From positions 40,875,171-40,939,170 of the forward strand of contig CM060194.1 in NCBI GenBank assembly GCA_030549335.1: a stretch of DNA of 64,000 bases, written 5' to 3'. A program made the position numbers and the translations under genes. This document shows positions 47,301 through 56,660 of this stretch, piece after piece. Below the pieces are notes generated by a model. That model was given only the letters and a program-made list of their open reading frames with translations, searched no databases and was not told the DNA's origin. Position 1 is the stretch's first letter, and every line of letters begins with the position of its first letter. The stretch comes from Pontederia crassipes. Lineage: Eukaryota; Streptophyta; Magnoliopsida; Commelinales; Pontederiaceae.

Positions 47301-50300
47301 ATCAATCTTTTGTCACATATTACAAATTACATTGCTATTAGTTTTCAACTCTCAAAAACTAAAACGTATTGTACCTTGGTACCAAGTCCAATCTCCTTCT
47401 GTTCAGATTCTATGGGTGTGTCATAATCTATAGGTTGATAAAGTTTGTTCTCCTCTGCTTTTTTCTGCTCAAGTGCAGACCTAATTATATCATTCAAAAG
47501 CCCATGACACAGTAGATCAAATAAAAGTGTTGATATCTTAGGAATAAAGATAGAAAGAACATCAATGCAAACCTGCAAGCTCTCGAGGATCAGATATTTA
47601 AAATTTTGAAATGCTCCGAATTCCAAATATAGGATTTACATTGAGGTTTGTTCTACTTCTAGGTTTTGTATAGTACAAGTAAACAGACAAACAAAAATTT
47701 GCACAAAATGATGAAAGACTTTCTTTTAGGAATATTTCACGATCCCAAGCCCGGATAAAGAAGGAGGGTTGTGTTAGGCCCCGACAGCCAGCGTAAAACT
47801 CTGTCGAATCTCATGAACATGGATCAACGAATGGCGTCGTATGATCCATGTAGCCGACCCCACCTAGTGGGATAAGGCTTTGTTGTTGTTGTTTTGAATG
47901 CAGAAGTTTTTACTGTTACTTATTTTATAAGGTTATTCTTCATGAACTCCACAAGAGTACAATTTAGACCATCATGGCACAACTTGAGGACAATCAACCA
48001 TAGGAATCATGGATTAAAATATTCAACAACTCAGTTATCAGTCAGTTTGTTTAATTGGGATGCACAATTTTCCATCGTCCCCCAAGTGTCGCATGCATTA
48101 GTGAACTAGGAGGTAATATATGTTTTCTGATGGCAAAGAAATAGGAAACATAATGTAGATAAAATGATAAACTTATAATAAAAGAGATATACTTTCCCAG
48201 GTATGTGATACTGAATTATTCTTAGGGGCATTACACAGAAAATTGACATCATGATATTTTACCTTTTGACAGCTTCCAGCTTTTCCAAAAATTGCTTATC
48301 TAACACTGTGTTGCCTGAACTCTGACTACCACTTGATATCTGAGGTGCCCCTACAAGTAAAGCAATCATATAAAAAGTAGAACATTTCTTCTAAGCATAT
48401 AAGAGTTTAACTAAATAGGCTAATTTTGAAATAAAAGAAAATGTGACCTTCAGTGTACAAGAATGATAAGAAAAATAAGATTGCAATTTATTTATTTTTT
48501 TAGAGGGGATTGCAATATATATTCTACTAGAATTTTGATCAGCAGTCATCATAGTATGAATCCAACAAATTCAATTATCTGACCACATAAAACAAACAAA
48601 CACATATGATGATGCAGAACAAAGAAAAAGAGCCAAGAGTGAAGTTGAACTGATAAAATCAAAACAATAGAGAAGTGTACTGGATCCAAACTCTGCATGG
48701 TTCTCTTAAATATTGAAAATAGATGAGATAAAGCGAGGAGAAGACCAGATCCCGAGAATAATCCCATAGGGACGGAAGAGACCTCTTTGTAATTGCAATG
48801 AACTATCCAGTCCATAAGAAACCAATTTAAGACGGTAATCATTCTGATCTTGACTATTGTACCTTAACTTTGAATATCTGAACTCAAATAATCTCAACCC
48901 AAATTATAAAGTTATTCTCATCCATTTTCTATGTTATTACGCACCAGACCCTCTATCAGTTTAAATATAACAGTGTGACGACCAAATTATTAGTTCCCTA
49001 CAAAGTTGGATAGTATAATGCTCATTATTATTAATGTACACCATTGCTCCTTCCTTCTTCAGGAGTGGGGATTTGGTTAATGGTTGTATTTTTTTCCCCT
49101 TTTTGCTGCTCTCATCTTGAGGGCTCACACTTGTACTTTTTTCCTTCACACGGATGACACCCTAACTTGGTGCTCATCCTTTTTCCCCTCAAAAAAAAAA
49201 TAATAATAATGCTCATTATTCATAGTATTCTAGTAGTTGTTATCTACGACATAACAACTAGCTAATGAAGTATGAATGATACACAAATATAACACTTACT
49301 TTGAATTCCAGCATTAGGGTCTCCAGACAAAGATTTACTGCATGATATAACAGCATTCCGAATTAGTTTAAATTTTAATACTGTGAATGCATATCTTCTC
49401 AAAAAAAAATGAATGTGAATGCATATTTATCAATTCAGATGAAAAAAAAATCGAATCTCATACGTAACCATTTCAGATTTACAGTGATAAATATAAAGGT
49501 ACTCTCCATCTTGCAATGGTTTCCTTATAGGTATCTAGCAGTATTATAAAAGCCTTAGGCTTCTGAAACTCTAACCCACTATGTCAATAATCAATATGGG
49601 CAAGAGTGGTTTCACCTATTCAACCTTCTCAAGTTTCATGAAGTTGCTTAAATTATGGACTGGCAAATCATATGAAAGATTAAGTTTGAATAAGATGGTC
49701 TCTTTTTACTTTTTCATTATCCCTCTTAAAATTCTTCCATGTGGATTGTTGAAATATTCACTTTCAAAGCCAAACATGTAAACAACTCTTCAGAAAGAAT
49801 ATGAACTTTGGTGCATAAAATCTGAGATACAAGTTGAATCACGTAAGGTGCTACTAGGAGTTATTGTAATTGGAATTGTATCTAGACCAAACTTGAAACA
49901 ATTTCGGCAACCAAAGTGTATGATATTAGGAACCTCCAACAAATCACAACCAGTGTAACCTCATATACATCATAGAACCTTGAATTCTTCTTTCATGCAA
50001 GAAGCCTGATAGAAAATAGACCCTTTCTACATTAATAGTCACAAATGACTTAGCATACCTTTGTTCTGAAGTAGTACGTTTGTTCTCCTTTGGATTCTTC
50101 TCATTTTTGTTCTACAGAAATGGAAAAAAATAACTTTCACAACATAAAAAGAAAAGTGATAATTAAACACTAGGATCTGGTATAATATCATATTTCAAAA
50201 CTTCAATCAAACATAAGGAGATTTTGAAGGGGAAACATAAAGGAGTTTGACAAAATATCATATTGCAGAACTTCAGGCTTTGTATGCTTTTACTGAGACA

Positions 50301-51208
50301 CAAATGTCCAATCACAAAAGGACTTCTGAAAACACTCGTTATTTCAAATGCATCACACGAGGCAGATATTCTTTTTAGATTCAAGAATGGGCCTATAGAG
50401 ATATACAACTAAGGATCTACACCTTGCCCATCCTCATCACGTATTACAAACATTTGTATAAGGTATTGTAGAAAAGTTGGTCACACAGTCCTCTTGGGAA
50501 GTGCTCATGTTGTATGCTTTTTGCCCCTTGAACTGAAAATGTTAGCCGCACAAACATAACCAACTAAACTTGGCTATAAAGATCTTCCCAATGTAATAAA
50601 AACATAAAACAGGGTATAATCTAGTCAAGTTGGATCAACTTCAGATGAGATAAACAACAAAACCCCCATCAAATCAGACAGCAAACCGAACAATTAGACT
50701 ATATCAATATGCCCCTCAAATTATATGAATACCTGGTCAGAAGATTAATAGTATAACTAACATGACATGCAACTGCATAAGATAACTATGCAAAGTCGTG
50801 AACACTATGAACAATAGGCGGCAGACGGGAGTGATAACCAACTTTTTCTTTCTTTGTTGGTTGACTCCCGAAACCACGTCCCTCTGATGCGAAACAGCGT
50901 ACATTTCGAAGCCGACATGCCTTATGTCTGTTCCTAGCATTGCACTGCACACCTCCCCCAGTGCCATCTCTTTCGGGGTCAGTGGCTCGGAGCTCCCAGC
51001 ACCTCGAGTCTCTCCAGCCGCCGAGCCCTAAACAGACGCAAGAATTCGACCCCCTGACGCCGCTATGGATAGTGGCATTGGCCCGAAGAACAGACCTTCC
51101 CTTGAGAGGCCTGGGCCCGGCGAGAGGCACGGGATTGGTTTTGGTGCTGGGGAAAGCTGTGGACAGCCGCCAGAGGCCGGAGAACTCCGGAAGAACCGCA
51201 GTCGCCAT
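29352..51208 (-). CDS. Plastid-type membrane-anchored TPR protein, 15 exons
   Basis: Coding exons on the minus strand are 51208-50843, 50111-50059, 49337-49300, 48350-48263, 47480-47375, 47284-47214, 47121-47052, 42995-42933, 36283-36212, 36092-35991, 35762-35688, 34245-34123, 32234-32118, 30538-30482 and 29411-29352: 1461 nt, 486 aa, every junction in phase. The N terminus, MATAVLPEFSGLWRLSTAFP and onward, is Ser/Arg/Pro-rich, like a chloroplast transit peptide. A charged linker (KNEKNPKENKR) and a predicted coiled stretch (residues about 165-200) follow. A membrane helix, VGVGVAVVVFGLVFALGDFL, spans about 218-237. From about 262 there are TPR-like helical pairs (LADYKAALSKSPEDPAALEG, LEELGNYDEASSLLEKII, VYRLLGDVKYELKDYDGSSS, AVAVYDQLISKYPNDFRGYL) and the end VLVDRYAGK. 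A thylakoid or envelope scaffold role is inferred. It resembles Arabidopsis At3g18420-type proteins from memory. Repeat-filled introns stretch the locus to 21.9 kb. Confidence 0.9.
30363..30446 (+). mobile_element. 44-bp RTE-tail insertion with 20-bp target duplication
   Basis: The repeat TTTTAGTTTTAAGAATATTC at 30363-30382 and 30427-30446 flanks a 44-bp insert holding only the RTE 3' end (CCGACCCCACCTAGTGGGAT, AAGGC, then TTG repeats). It is in the last intron of the TPR gene. Confidence 0.85.
31450..31835 (+). mobile_element. Candidate Copia-type solo LTR
   Basis: Intron 13 of the TPR gene contains phrases typical of such LTRs (CAGGTGGGATTTGCATTTCC, TTTGTAATCATACC, TTATTGCTCTTGTTATTC). Ends and target duplication could not be fixed, so this is a resemblance call. 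Confidence 0.3.
32312..32990 (+). mobile_element. Relic of a Copia-type element: LTR plus primer site
   Basis: LTR-like sequence is followed at 32772-32785 by GTGACATCAGAGCC, which resembles the TGGTATCAGAGC primer site used with initiator tRNA-Met. A leader-like AT-rich stretch comes next. No gag, pol or second LTR follows. It is in intron 12 of the TPR gene. Confidence 0.4.
32995..33038 (+). mobile_element. Tail-only retroposon insertion, 14 bp
   Basis: The 15-bp repeat AAGTAAATGGATGAA at 32995-33009 and 33024-33038 flanks TCTGCTAAAAAAAA. The same TCTGCT plus A-run occurs, inverted, at 35458-35472. Confidence 0.65.
33100..33222 (+). mobile_element. Short LINE 3'-end fragment with poly-A
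   Basis: A stretch ending TTGGTTTCTC plus a 16-base A-run resembles a 5'-truncated LINE 3' end. No target duplication was found. Confidence 0.35.
33258..33600 (-). pseudogene. L1-type LINE C-terminal fragment
   Basis: The minus-strand frame contains VVAILLAIWLQRNNTILRGE, typical of the region after the reverse transcriptase zinc-binding domain of plant L1 elements. A 22-base C-run (33359-33380) interrupts it. Only the 3' end of the LINE is present. It is in intron 12 of the TPR gene. Confidence 0.6.
33359..33380 (+). repeat. Poly-C run
   Basis: A homopolymer inside the LINE fragment, probably somatically or technically unstable in length. Confidence 0.8.
35445..35485 (-). mobile_element. 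Tail-only retroposon insertion, 15 bp
   Basis: The 13-bp repeat GCATATATGAATT at 35445-35457 and 35473-35485 flanks TTTTTTTTAGCAGAC. The reverse complement, GTCTGCTAAAAAAAA, matches the insert at 33010-33023. Confidence 0.65.
37069..37420 (-). mobile_element. Two head-to-tail short RTE-tailed elements
   Basis: Two minus-strand copies, about 37083-37257 and 37272-37407, each end in the RTE tail (GTGGGATAAGGC plus TTG repeats on their own strand). TTGTTACAGAAGCA occurs three times: before the first (37068), between the two (37257) and after the second (37406; fixed to within a base or two). Both copies carry GGAGGAGGGTTGTGTTAGGC and CCGACAGCCAGC, which are absent from the RTE LINE at 39599. 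The second copy lacks the 'gaacatggatcaacga...gatccatg' block present in the first. It is in intron 8 of the TPR gene. Confidence 0.7.
37505..38050 (+). pseudogene. L1-type LINE fragment: zinc-binding region and C terminus
   Basis: Broken plus-strand frames show RLPVKDKIFV, then further on VALAVTWAIWLQRNHMLIEK, the typical end of plant L1 ORF2 (zf-RVT region and tail). Stops and frame changes interrupt it, and no reverse transcriptase core is present. It is in intron 8 of the TPR gene. Confidence 0.6.
38739..39083 (+). pseudogene. Zinc-knuckle (ORF1/gag-like) fragment of the LINE
   Basis: A 114-aa frame contains two CCHC-type knuckles: CYRCLEEGHFARNY, whose last cysteine is replaced by tyrosine, and CLQCRGEGHRRSSC, which is intact. 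Such pairs occur in the nucleic-acid-binding ORF1 protein of plant L1 elements. The upstream part is frame-disrupted and the DUF4283 domain usually found ahead of the knuckles was not recognised. Confidence 0.65.
39582..40674 (+). mobile_element. 5'-truncated RTE-clade LINE with 17-bp target duplication
   Basis: The body is 39599-40657. The exact repeat GCTCCAGCCCTCTGCCG lies at 39582-39598 and 40658-40674. The 3' end is GTGGGATAAGGC followed by TTG repeats, typical of RTE elements, instead of poly-A. It retains only the C-terminal half of the reverse transcriptase and the region beyond. It inserted into the zinc-knuckle LINE and is therefore the younger of the two. Confidence 0.9.
39604..40627 (+). 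pseudogene. RTE reverse transcriptase, C-terminal part, with stops
   Basis: The frame starts inside the polymerase at YDRVPRDVLWKAL, then IGLHQGSALS, the catalytic FADDIVLLA (the YADD/FADD box), a long helical region and RLRWFGHVQRRP, ending VADPT just before the tail. In-frame stops interrupt it at about 40197, 40311 and 40365, two of them at sites consistent with C-to-T decay. The endonuclease and the N-terminal polymerase half are missing through 5' truncation. Confidence 0.88.
42248..42690 (-). pseudogene. L1-type LINE 3' fragment
   Basis: On the minus strand the frame includes LLPMAVIWAVWLHRNAGVFK, the common end of L1 ORF2, followed by a 3' UTR and a poly-A (T-run at 42249-42261 on the plus strand). 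It lies immediately next to the right target duplication of the larger LINE. No target duplication of its own is clear. Confidence 0.6.
42685..42785 (-). mobile_element. 67-bp LINE-tail insertion with 17-bp target duplication
   Basis: The repeat TGTTTTGATCTAATTTT at 42685-42701 and 42769-42785 flanks a 67-bp insert starting TTTAGGGGAAGAAGGATGAT. Reversed, the insert ends in ATCCTTCTTCCCCTAAA, a LINE tail of the same family as 20994 and 49030. Confidence 0.75.
43482..43519 (-). mobile_element. Tail-only insertion, 16 bp
   Basis: The 11-bp repeat TCCAAACACTC at 43482-43492 and 43509-43519 flanks CTTTTTTTTAAGAATG. It is in intron 7 of the TPR gene. Confidence 0.45.
43730..44690 (+). mobile_element. 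Possible LTR relic in TPR intron 7
   Basis: Sequence differs from surrounding intron and includes a TATA-like GCTATAAATAGATG at about 44410, a common LTR promoter form. No ends or primer site were found, so this is speculative. Confidence 0.2.
45573..45658 (+). mobile_element. 48-bp RTE-tail insertion with 19-bp target duplication
   Basis: The repeat TATGTAACAATATATTTCA at 45573-45591 and 45640-45658 flanks only the last part of the RTE 3' end (GCCGACCCCACCTAGTGGGA, AAGGC, TTG repeats). It is in intron 7 of the TPR gene. Confidence 0.85.
46345..46490 (+). repeat. Short dispersed repeat of GTTAGTACCAGCTCTTAA
   Basis: The phrase occurs at about 46350, 46415 and 46464, with a partial related copy (GTTAGTGCCAG) near 46440. 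Non-coding intron sequence. Confidence 0.6.
46522..46875 (+). repeat. Tandem duplication, unit about 179 bp
   Basis: CATCACAACCAAGATGTGAC (46522) recurs as CACCACAACCAAGATGTGAC (46701). Similarity continues through TTTCCATCCCATACAAACAT and AAGTGCTCATGAC. It lies in TPR intron 7, just after the GTTAGTACCAG repeats. Confidence 0.7.
47746..47893 (+). mobile_element. Short RTE-tailed element, third copy
   Basis: Starts GATCCCAAGCCCGGATAAAG, contains GGAGGGTTGTGTTAGGCCCC and GACAGCCAGCGTAAAA, then the shared RTE 3' block from AATGGCGTCGTATGATCC to TTG repeats. It is closely similar to the copies at 37083-37407. It is in intron 4 of the TPR gene. No target duplication was resolved. Confidence 0.65.
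48479..48516 (-). mobile_element. Tail-only insertion, about 20 bp
   Basis: The 9-bp repeat GATTGCAAT at 48479-48487 and 48508-48516 flanks TTATTTATTTTTTTAGAGGG, a reversed A-rich tail. Intron 3 or 4 boundary region of the TPR gene (intron 3). Confidence 0.4.
49015..49220 (+). mobile_element. 176-bp L1 3'-end insertion with 15-bp target duplication
   Basis: The repeat ATAATGCTCATTATT at 49015-49029 and 49206-49220 flanks a 5'-truncated LINE end. The insert has TTTGCTGCTCTCATCTTGAG and ends GCTCATCCTTTTTCCCCTC plus an A-run and ATA. It provides the reference tail for the tail-only insertions. It is in intron 3 of the TPR gene. Confidence 0.8.
49382..49426 (+). mobile_element. Tail-only insertion, 19 bp
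   Basis: The 13-bp repeat TGTGAATGCATAT at 49382-49394 and 49414-49426 flanks CTTCTCAAAAAAAAATGAA. It is in intron 2 or 3 region upstream of exon 3 (intron 2). Confidence 0.55.
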
Positions 51209-51520
51209 GCCCAAAGGTTGCTCCTCTCTGGTCTTCTTCCCCTCCCCACCCTGCCAAAAGGTTATCCAATGTTGCTCAAAGCTTCCTCCTTTATTTCTAA
51301 ATCTCCTCCTACTTGATCAGAGATGCTCCTTGTTCGGTCTCCTCCTCCTCCCTCCTTCGTTTCCGCCGGTGTAGCTCTCCAATGGAGCTTGTGGCGAGGA
51401 ACGAGAGAACCCGAAGGAGATAAAACCCAACGAATCGCTCGCCTTGTCTCTTTGCAGCCTCTCGTTTCTTTTATTTGTTCTCTTCGTTTTCTTTACCATT
51501 TTCTCACTTAACTGTGCAAT
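51209..51520 (-). promoter_or_regulatory. 5' leader and promoter region of the TPR gene
   Basis: GC-richer sequence upstream of the start codon at 51206-51208, purine-rich on the coding strand (GGAGGAGGAGACC-type). It is probably 5' UTR and core promoter. No discrete TATA box was assigned. Confidence 0.4.
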
Positions 51521-53500
51521 GGTGAAGCATTTCTTTTCTTTTCTCTTTTACCTTTCTTAATTTTGAATATTTTTTCTAAATTGAATTCCATGAAAAAGTG
51601 ATCATTTATCCCCTTTATTTCTTTCCGATTTCGCATTTATCTCCTTCCTTCAAAATCTACTATTTCGGGATTTTTTTTCTTCATCTCTTGAATGTTGTTA
51701 CAGCTCCCTCAAGATTAGACACCAACTGAATTTGTAAATCAGTTGATATTCTTCCCTTTTTAACTACCTAAAAATCTTTAAACAATCTCAAAATTTTTGG
51801 ATTGTAGGTACGTTGATAGTTCTCTTTTATTCTACGTGAATAGTTAAATTGATAAATTAATTAAGAATATGTTTAAATGAAATGAAGTAATTCAAAAATT
51901 GACATGATAAATTAACTTTAATGAATATTTAAATAAAATATGTGTATTATAAATATAAAATATAATTTTATTAATTAATAAATATAATATTAAAAAATAA
52001 GTTCTTATGATTTCATTTGACGAAATTAGGTGGAAGGCCTTCGTTACAAATGATTTCACTCATCAAATCAGCCTAAAAGTTATTAAACGTTATAATATAT
52101 GTTTTTTTCATGTAAAAACATCGTTTAACTAAGAATTTTGGGAAGAAGGTTTTAAATTCCAAATCAAAACAAAGATTTATGTGAAAAGTTTTTTTTACTT
52201 CGTGTTTGATGGGAGAAATTAATAGTTCATGAAAGGTAAAAAGTTTGAATTGCTTTTATTTTCTTTGTTCACACTTTTTTTTTCACGAATACATTCCATT
52301 AATCGTCCACCAACCACCAACTTCATCTTTTTTTTTCCTATTTTTGCAAGTATTAAATGTTGATAGGTGATTTCAGTTTTTTGTTGAATGGCTTGCACGA
52401 GGGCTAATCTCTCAGACATTAAAAAATATTTAAAATGCCAAATAATATTTTTGACCCATCCATCTCATTCCCCACTCTCCCATTTATCAACTATTAATCC
52501 ATTATGAAACTCATATTAACGTCCCAAATTGACTAACCTGACACTACAAATGCTATAGTATTTATCATAATATTGACCAAGAATCAATCAAGATAAAATG
52601 ATGGGAATAAAGAAAAATGCGAAAGGTGACATTAATTGCGGAAGTCAAGAGTCATAACATTGTCTCAATAAATATTACATGAAAATGTTATAAAAGAGGG
52701 ATATGAAGAGAATAAATAACTAGGCCCTTTAGTTCATGTGTTTTATCATCCTTTGCATATCGTCGTAGCACATCAATTCTACATCATTACTAATATGGCT
52801 CTGTGAAAATCAAACACAGGGGAAACAATTCTCTCATAAGTTTTATAGCCTAGTGGAGAACCAATAACAATATACGATGAATACTCCAAGTAAAATAGAT
52901 CGATAAAGGGTAATTGGAGTCATACCTTTGCAAAAGGATTAATAATAAAAATCGTTATAAAGATATGAAGAGCAAAGGAAAATCAATAGATAACATTGAG
53001 TTATGAGATCATATGGAACTTGATAATTCTTGAAATCAATAATAATGCTTGATAATAGTGACAACATGCTATATACATAACTTGATTCGATATGCATGCT
53101 TTCTTATCTTAGATCATGTTTAAAAATCAAGTGACTTCGAGGTGCATTTAAATCCATCATCCTTTATTTATCATAAAAGGGGTCCATGTTCACTTATGGG
53201 TGCGTTGAACTAAATGATACAACCTCGTGTGGATCAATGATTGATCAAACCATGATCAAGAGAGCGACCCTTATTATAGAAGCACTTGACTTACGCTGGT
53301 GACCCAGTGGTTATCTTTCATCTTATCTTATTAACCACTTTAGAATCTTGTGTTTCGTTGTTCAATCTAAATTCTAAATTAGTAGTTCGATGATAAAAAT
53401 AAATCAAACATAAGAGTTGTTGTCATAGATCAGGATAAAATCATATATTACAAAATCAGATGAAAATCATGCCAGGTCTGAGAAAGATCAGAAAGGCTCA
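51521..53500. other. Intergenic, AT-rich, nothing recognised
   Basis: About 2 kb of AT-rich sequence with no supported gene, RNA or intact element. Confidence 0.4.
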
Positions 53501-53529
53501 AACCCATTTCAAAATAAAAAAAAGCAATA

Positions 53530-53850
53530 GATGGGTCTCGATTGCCATAACTCGAGCCGGGTACGGAGTGACTCAGGTCGGGTACATGGCATGAACCCAG
53601 GCCGAGCGTGTCATTCACTCAAGCCGAACTCAGAGAACGTTGTCTAGTTCGACACGCAACAAACTCAGGTCGGTTTCAGTTAAACCTGGGTCGGATGAAG
53701 AAAATGTCACGAGATTGACCATATCGTAGCCCGCTAACCCAGCCGAGTTCAAGGTGAACTGGGCCACGTTCTGCGAACTCGAGTTGGATAGTAATATACT
53801 CGACCGGATTTTGTATGAACTCGAGCCGGGTTCATGACAATTTAAATCGA
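53530..53850 (+). repeat. Cluster of degenerate ACTCGAGCCGGGT-type motifs
   Basis: Within AT-rich DNA, about ten variants of ACTCGAGCCGGGT or ACTCAGGTCGGGT occur at about 25-45-bp spacing (for example near 53548, 53570, 53598, 53668, 53740, 53780 and 53820). The open frame reading through them on the minus strand has no recognisable domain. They may belong to a decayed LTR. Confidence 0.45.
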
Positions 53851-53859
53851 ATTTATCTA

Positions 53860-55000
53860 CCATTCAGAATGACGAGACTTATGCAAGAATACAGTTACAC
53901 TAAGTGGTAGGCATGAAATAAGGAGGCGACAATCATTCACATAACAAAGATCAGATCATAGCAATCAACAGGGACAAATGTATAAATGATGGATCCAAGA
54001 TGCTAAATAATACAACCAGGCATGCAACAAACAAGTAGGAAATACAAAATCAATCACTCATCCATAACATCTCTCGATCAGTTTATGAACATGCGACTTT
54101 CTTAGAAATATGTCAACATGGCCAGATTGATTCTAAAAAGAGTACCCAAGGTGATTTCTGGTATCACCCACATATTTTTGTGCTCTCCTTGGCTAATCTG
54201 CTCCAATCAAATGTGCTGCTCTCCTCCACGTTGCCCCTGCGCACGTGGCTCCCCTCCTTGCTTGATCCCATCTGTAGGCCGATTCTGATCACAAGAGATC
54301 GTGAGGAGAAGGCTATAACCGAGAGGTGTGTGAGGGAAGGGAAAAAGACATTTTTGTTAGCTCCTTACCGAGGTGTAGTCGTGTACAAACTCCTTTTCAA
54401 CTTGTGCGTGAAGTACCCAAATGATTAAGGCAAAGTAATTCCTATTTGGCCCACCTGATGTGTGTGATTCATCTGGTTTCCATCGATCAACCATCGCGAC
54501 CTCCTAGATGTCAACATGTTGTTTCCCTCTTGGTATCCTCTGGCTGATCGGCGATGAGGCGGGGGAGAGGAAGGTAGAATGAGAGAGAAGGAAGAAAGGC
54601 ACCTCTATTTTCATGCATGCTTGGAAGGTAGGGAAAATGGAAGGAGATCATGCTATTGTGGTGGAGAGGAGGAAGGCACAAAGAGATTAGAGAAAAAGGA
54701 GAGAGAGGGTTGAGGAAAAAGAGGATTTACGTGAGTTTAATGCCTATGACCTTTGGGCTTCTAGCTGATGGGGTTTTAGGTGGCTGTAACTTTTTTTGGA
54801 AGTTGTTACACTATAACCTCCTTAAAATAAAATTCATACTCAAATCTATATTAAGTACCGAATTATTTGAAGGATCAAATTACACTCATCGTGCCTTCCA
54901 TGCATTACTTTCTCTATAGCACTTTTGCCCATTCTGACAAAAGTCTCCTTGAGTTCCCCTACCTTTTATACCTACTGACCATACTCAGCTACAACTCAAC
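53860..55000. other. Repeat-like intergenic DNA
   Basis: Mixed-composition sequence with GC-richer patches (54180-54420 and 54560-54730). It could be part of a decayed LTR retrotransposon, but no primer site, coding domain or ends were found. Confidence 0.3.
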
Positions 55001-55011
55001 ACTATAGATTA

Positions 55012-55770
55012 TGTTTGGCACGAGAATTTCGAGTTCTTGTTAGTTCCCGAGAACTAATTGATTTGATAGATAAATTTAGATGTGATGTTTGGATGAAGAA
55101 GTGTAATGATAGTAATTTAGAAGATTTATTTGATAAATAAGTTTTAGCAAGTGTTTGGATAAAAAGCAAGAACTAATGATATAATTTATTATTTTATAAA
55201 ATATAAATTTATAGTAAATTAAAATATTATTTATTTATTTAGTTAAAATAATTATTTATGAAAATTATTTGTTTTAATATTATATTTTATAATTTACGAA
55301 AAACACTTACGTTAATATTATAATTTATGAAAAATAATATTATAGTTTATTATTTTCCCAATGTTATTAATATTATAATATAATATTCATATTAAGTTAA
55401 AGAATTTATTTTATAAGCTAAATAATATCATATTAATAAATAAAATATTATAATTGATTATTATTTAAGTTAATATAATAATAGTTTAATGAATAACATC
55501 ACCATTAAATAATAATTATTAATATCTTATTAATTAAAATATAATAAAGGATTGAAAGAAAAACAAAAAGAAAAAAAGAAAAAAAATAAAGCGAGGTTCT
55601 CGTTGGTGTCAAGTTCTCGCCTCCAATGAGAACTTTTCGTTCTTCGTTTTGGGGAACATGATTCACGTGACCCGTTGCAAGTTTGGGTCAAGTGACATGC
55701 TTGACAAAATATTTCGAAACTTAGGCCAAGTTCTAACCTCAGTTCCAAAAACAAACACAGCCATAATATT
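55012..55770. mobile_element. Candidate degraded TIR element with very AT-rich centre
   Basis: The left part (ATGTTTGGCACGAGAA, GTTCCCGAGAAC) and the right part (GAGAACTTTTCGTTC, AAACAAACACAGCC) look like hAT-type ends around a nearly pure A/T centre (55170-55550). No clean target duplication was found. Confidence 0.3.
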
Positions 55771-56299
55771 CCCAAAATTATTCTCATCCAGCAGTAACAT
55801 GCAACACTACACATTCAATGCAACATACAGACTTAGCACGTACATTATTATTCTTACATTACAATTTATCATTTTGCCAATATTGTAATAAGGAGTTGGC
55901 CTAATCCCTTTATTTATTTTTGTTATAAACTCTCCTTTGATTTAATACACATGTATAAACTAGAACTTGACAATTAAACCTCTTAAAGGTGTATTAATAT
56001 ATGCATCACAACAATACTCTAAAATCCTTGAGACATAATGGCACTACAGCAATGATGGAAACATATACTAAGTTAACTATCAGTACTCCATATAACTTAC
56101 TATGTTATAACATGGTACACATCCTGTAATCAAGAGTATGTGTAAAAAAATAATAATAGTCATCATAAGTTCTTTACTAAAAACATGTAGAAGTAACAAT
56201 CCAGCAAAGCATAATATTCACATGACCTAAAGGGATAACTTTTAAGCCAAATATGAATCTTAATAACCATGGCTCGAATCAATAATGTTGTTAATTAAT
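55771..56299. other. Intergenic, nothing recognised
   Basis: AT-rich sequence without supported features. Confidence 0.4.
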
Positions 56300-56329
56300 T
56301 CCTTGAATCCTACTTTAATTGAAAATTTG

Positions 56330-56660
56330 TTTGGATCCAAAAGTAAAAGGAAACCTGTCTGACATATTCAGTATATTTTCTTATCATTAGATAGTTAAGA
56401 AATTGATTTATTTTCTTATTACAAGATAGGTGTCCTATTTTTGGAATTAATATAAAGTCCCAATTGGTCTCTACTTCCTATCATCTGTTAAAGGGAGTGC
56501 CTATATAAACTCTCTAGGGAATCCAAAGAGACATAAATCTGATCTTGTAATTCTCTTCTGTTTTTTCTATCTAATACAATTCTGCGTCGTCTTAAATTTC
56601 TTGGATTTTCTCATGGTGCATAATTTCTCTCGTGCAAAAATCCACGATTGGTGGTGCATG
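56330..56660 (+). mobile_element. Candidate Copia-type solo LTR
   Basis: Contains a TATA-like GCCTATATAAACTC at about 56500, followed by a transcript-end-like CTTGTAATTCTCTTCTG and TATCTAATACAATTCTG. This arrangement is seen in many plant Copia LTRs. Ends were not defined, and no internal region follows. Confidence 0.4.

Noticed and set aside
54180..54428. 82-residue plus-strand open frame as a gene
   Set aside because: No recognisable motif, no splice context, and it lies in repeat-like sequence.
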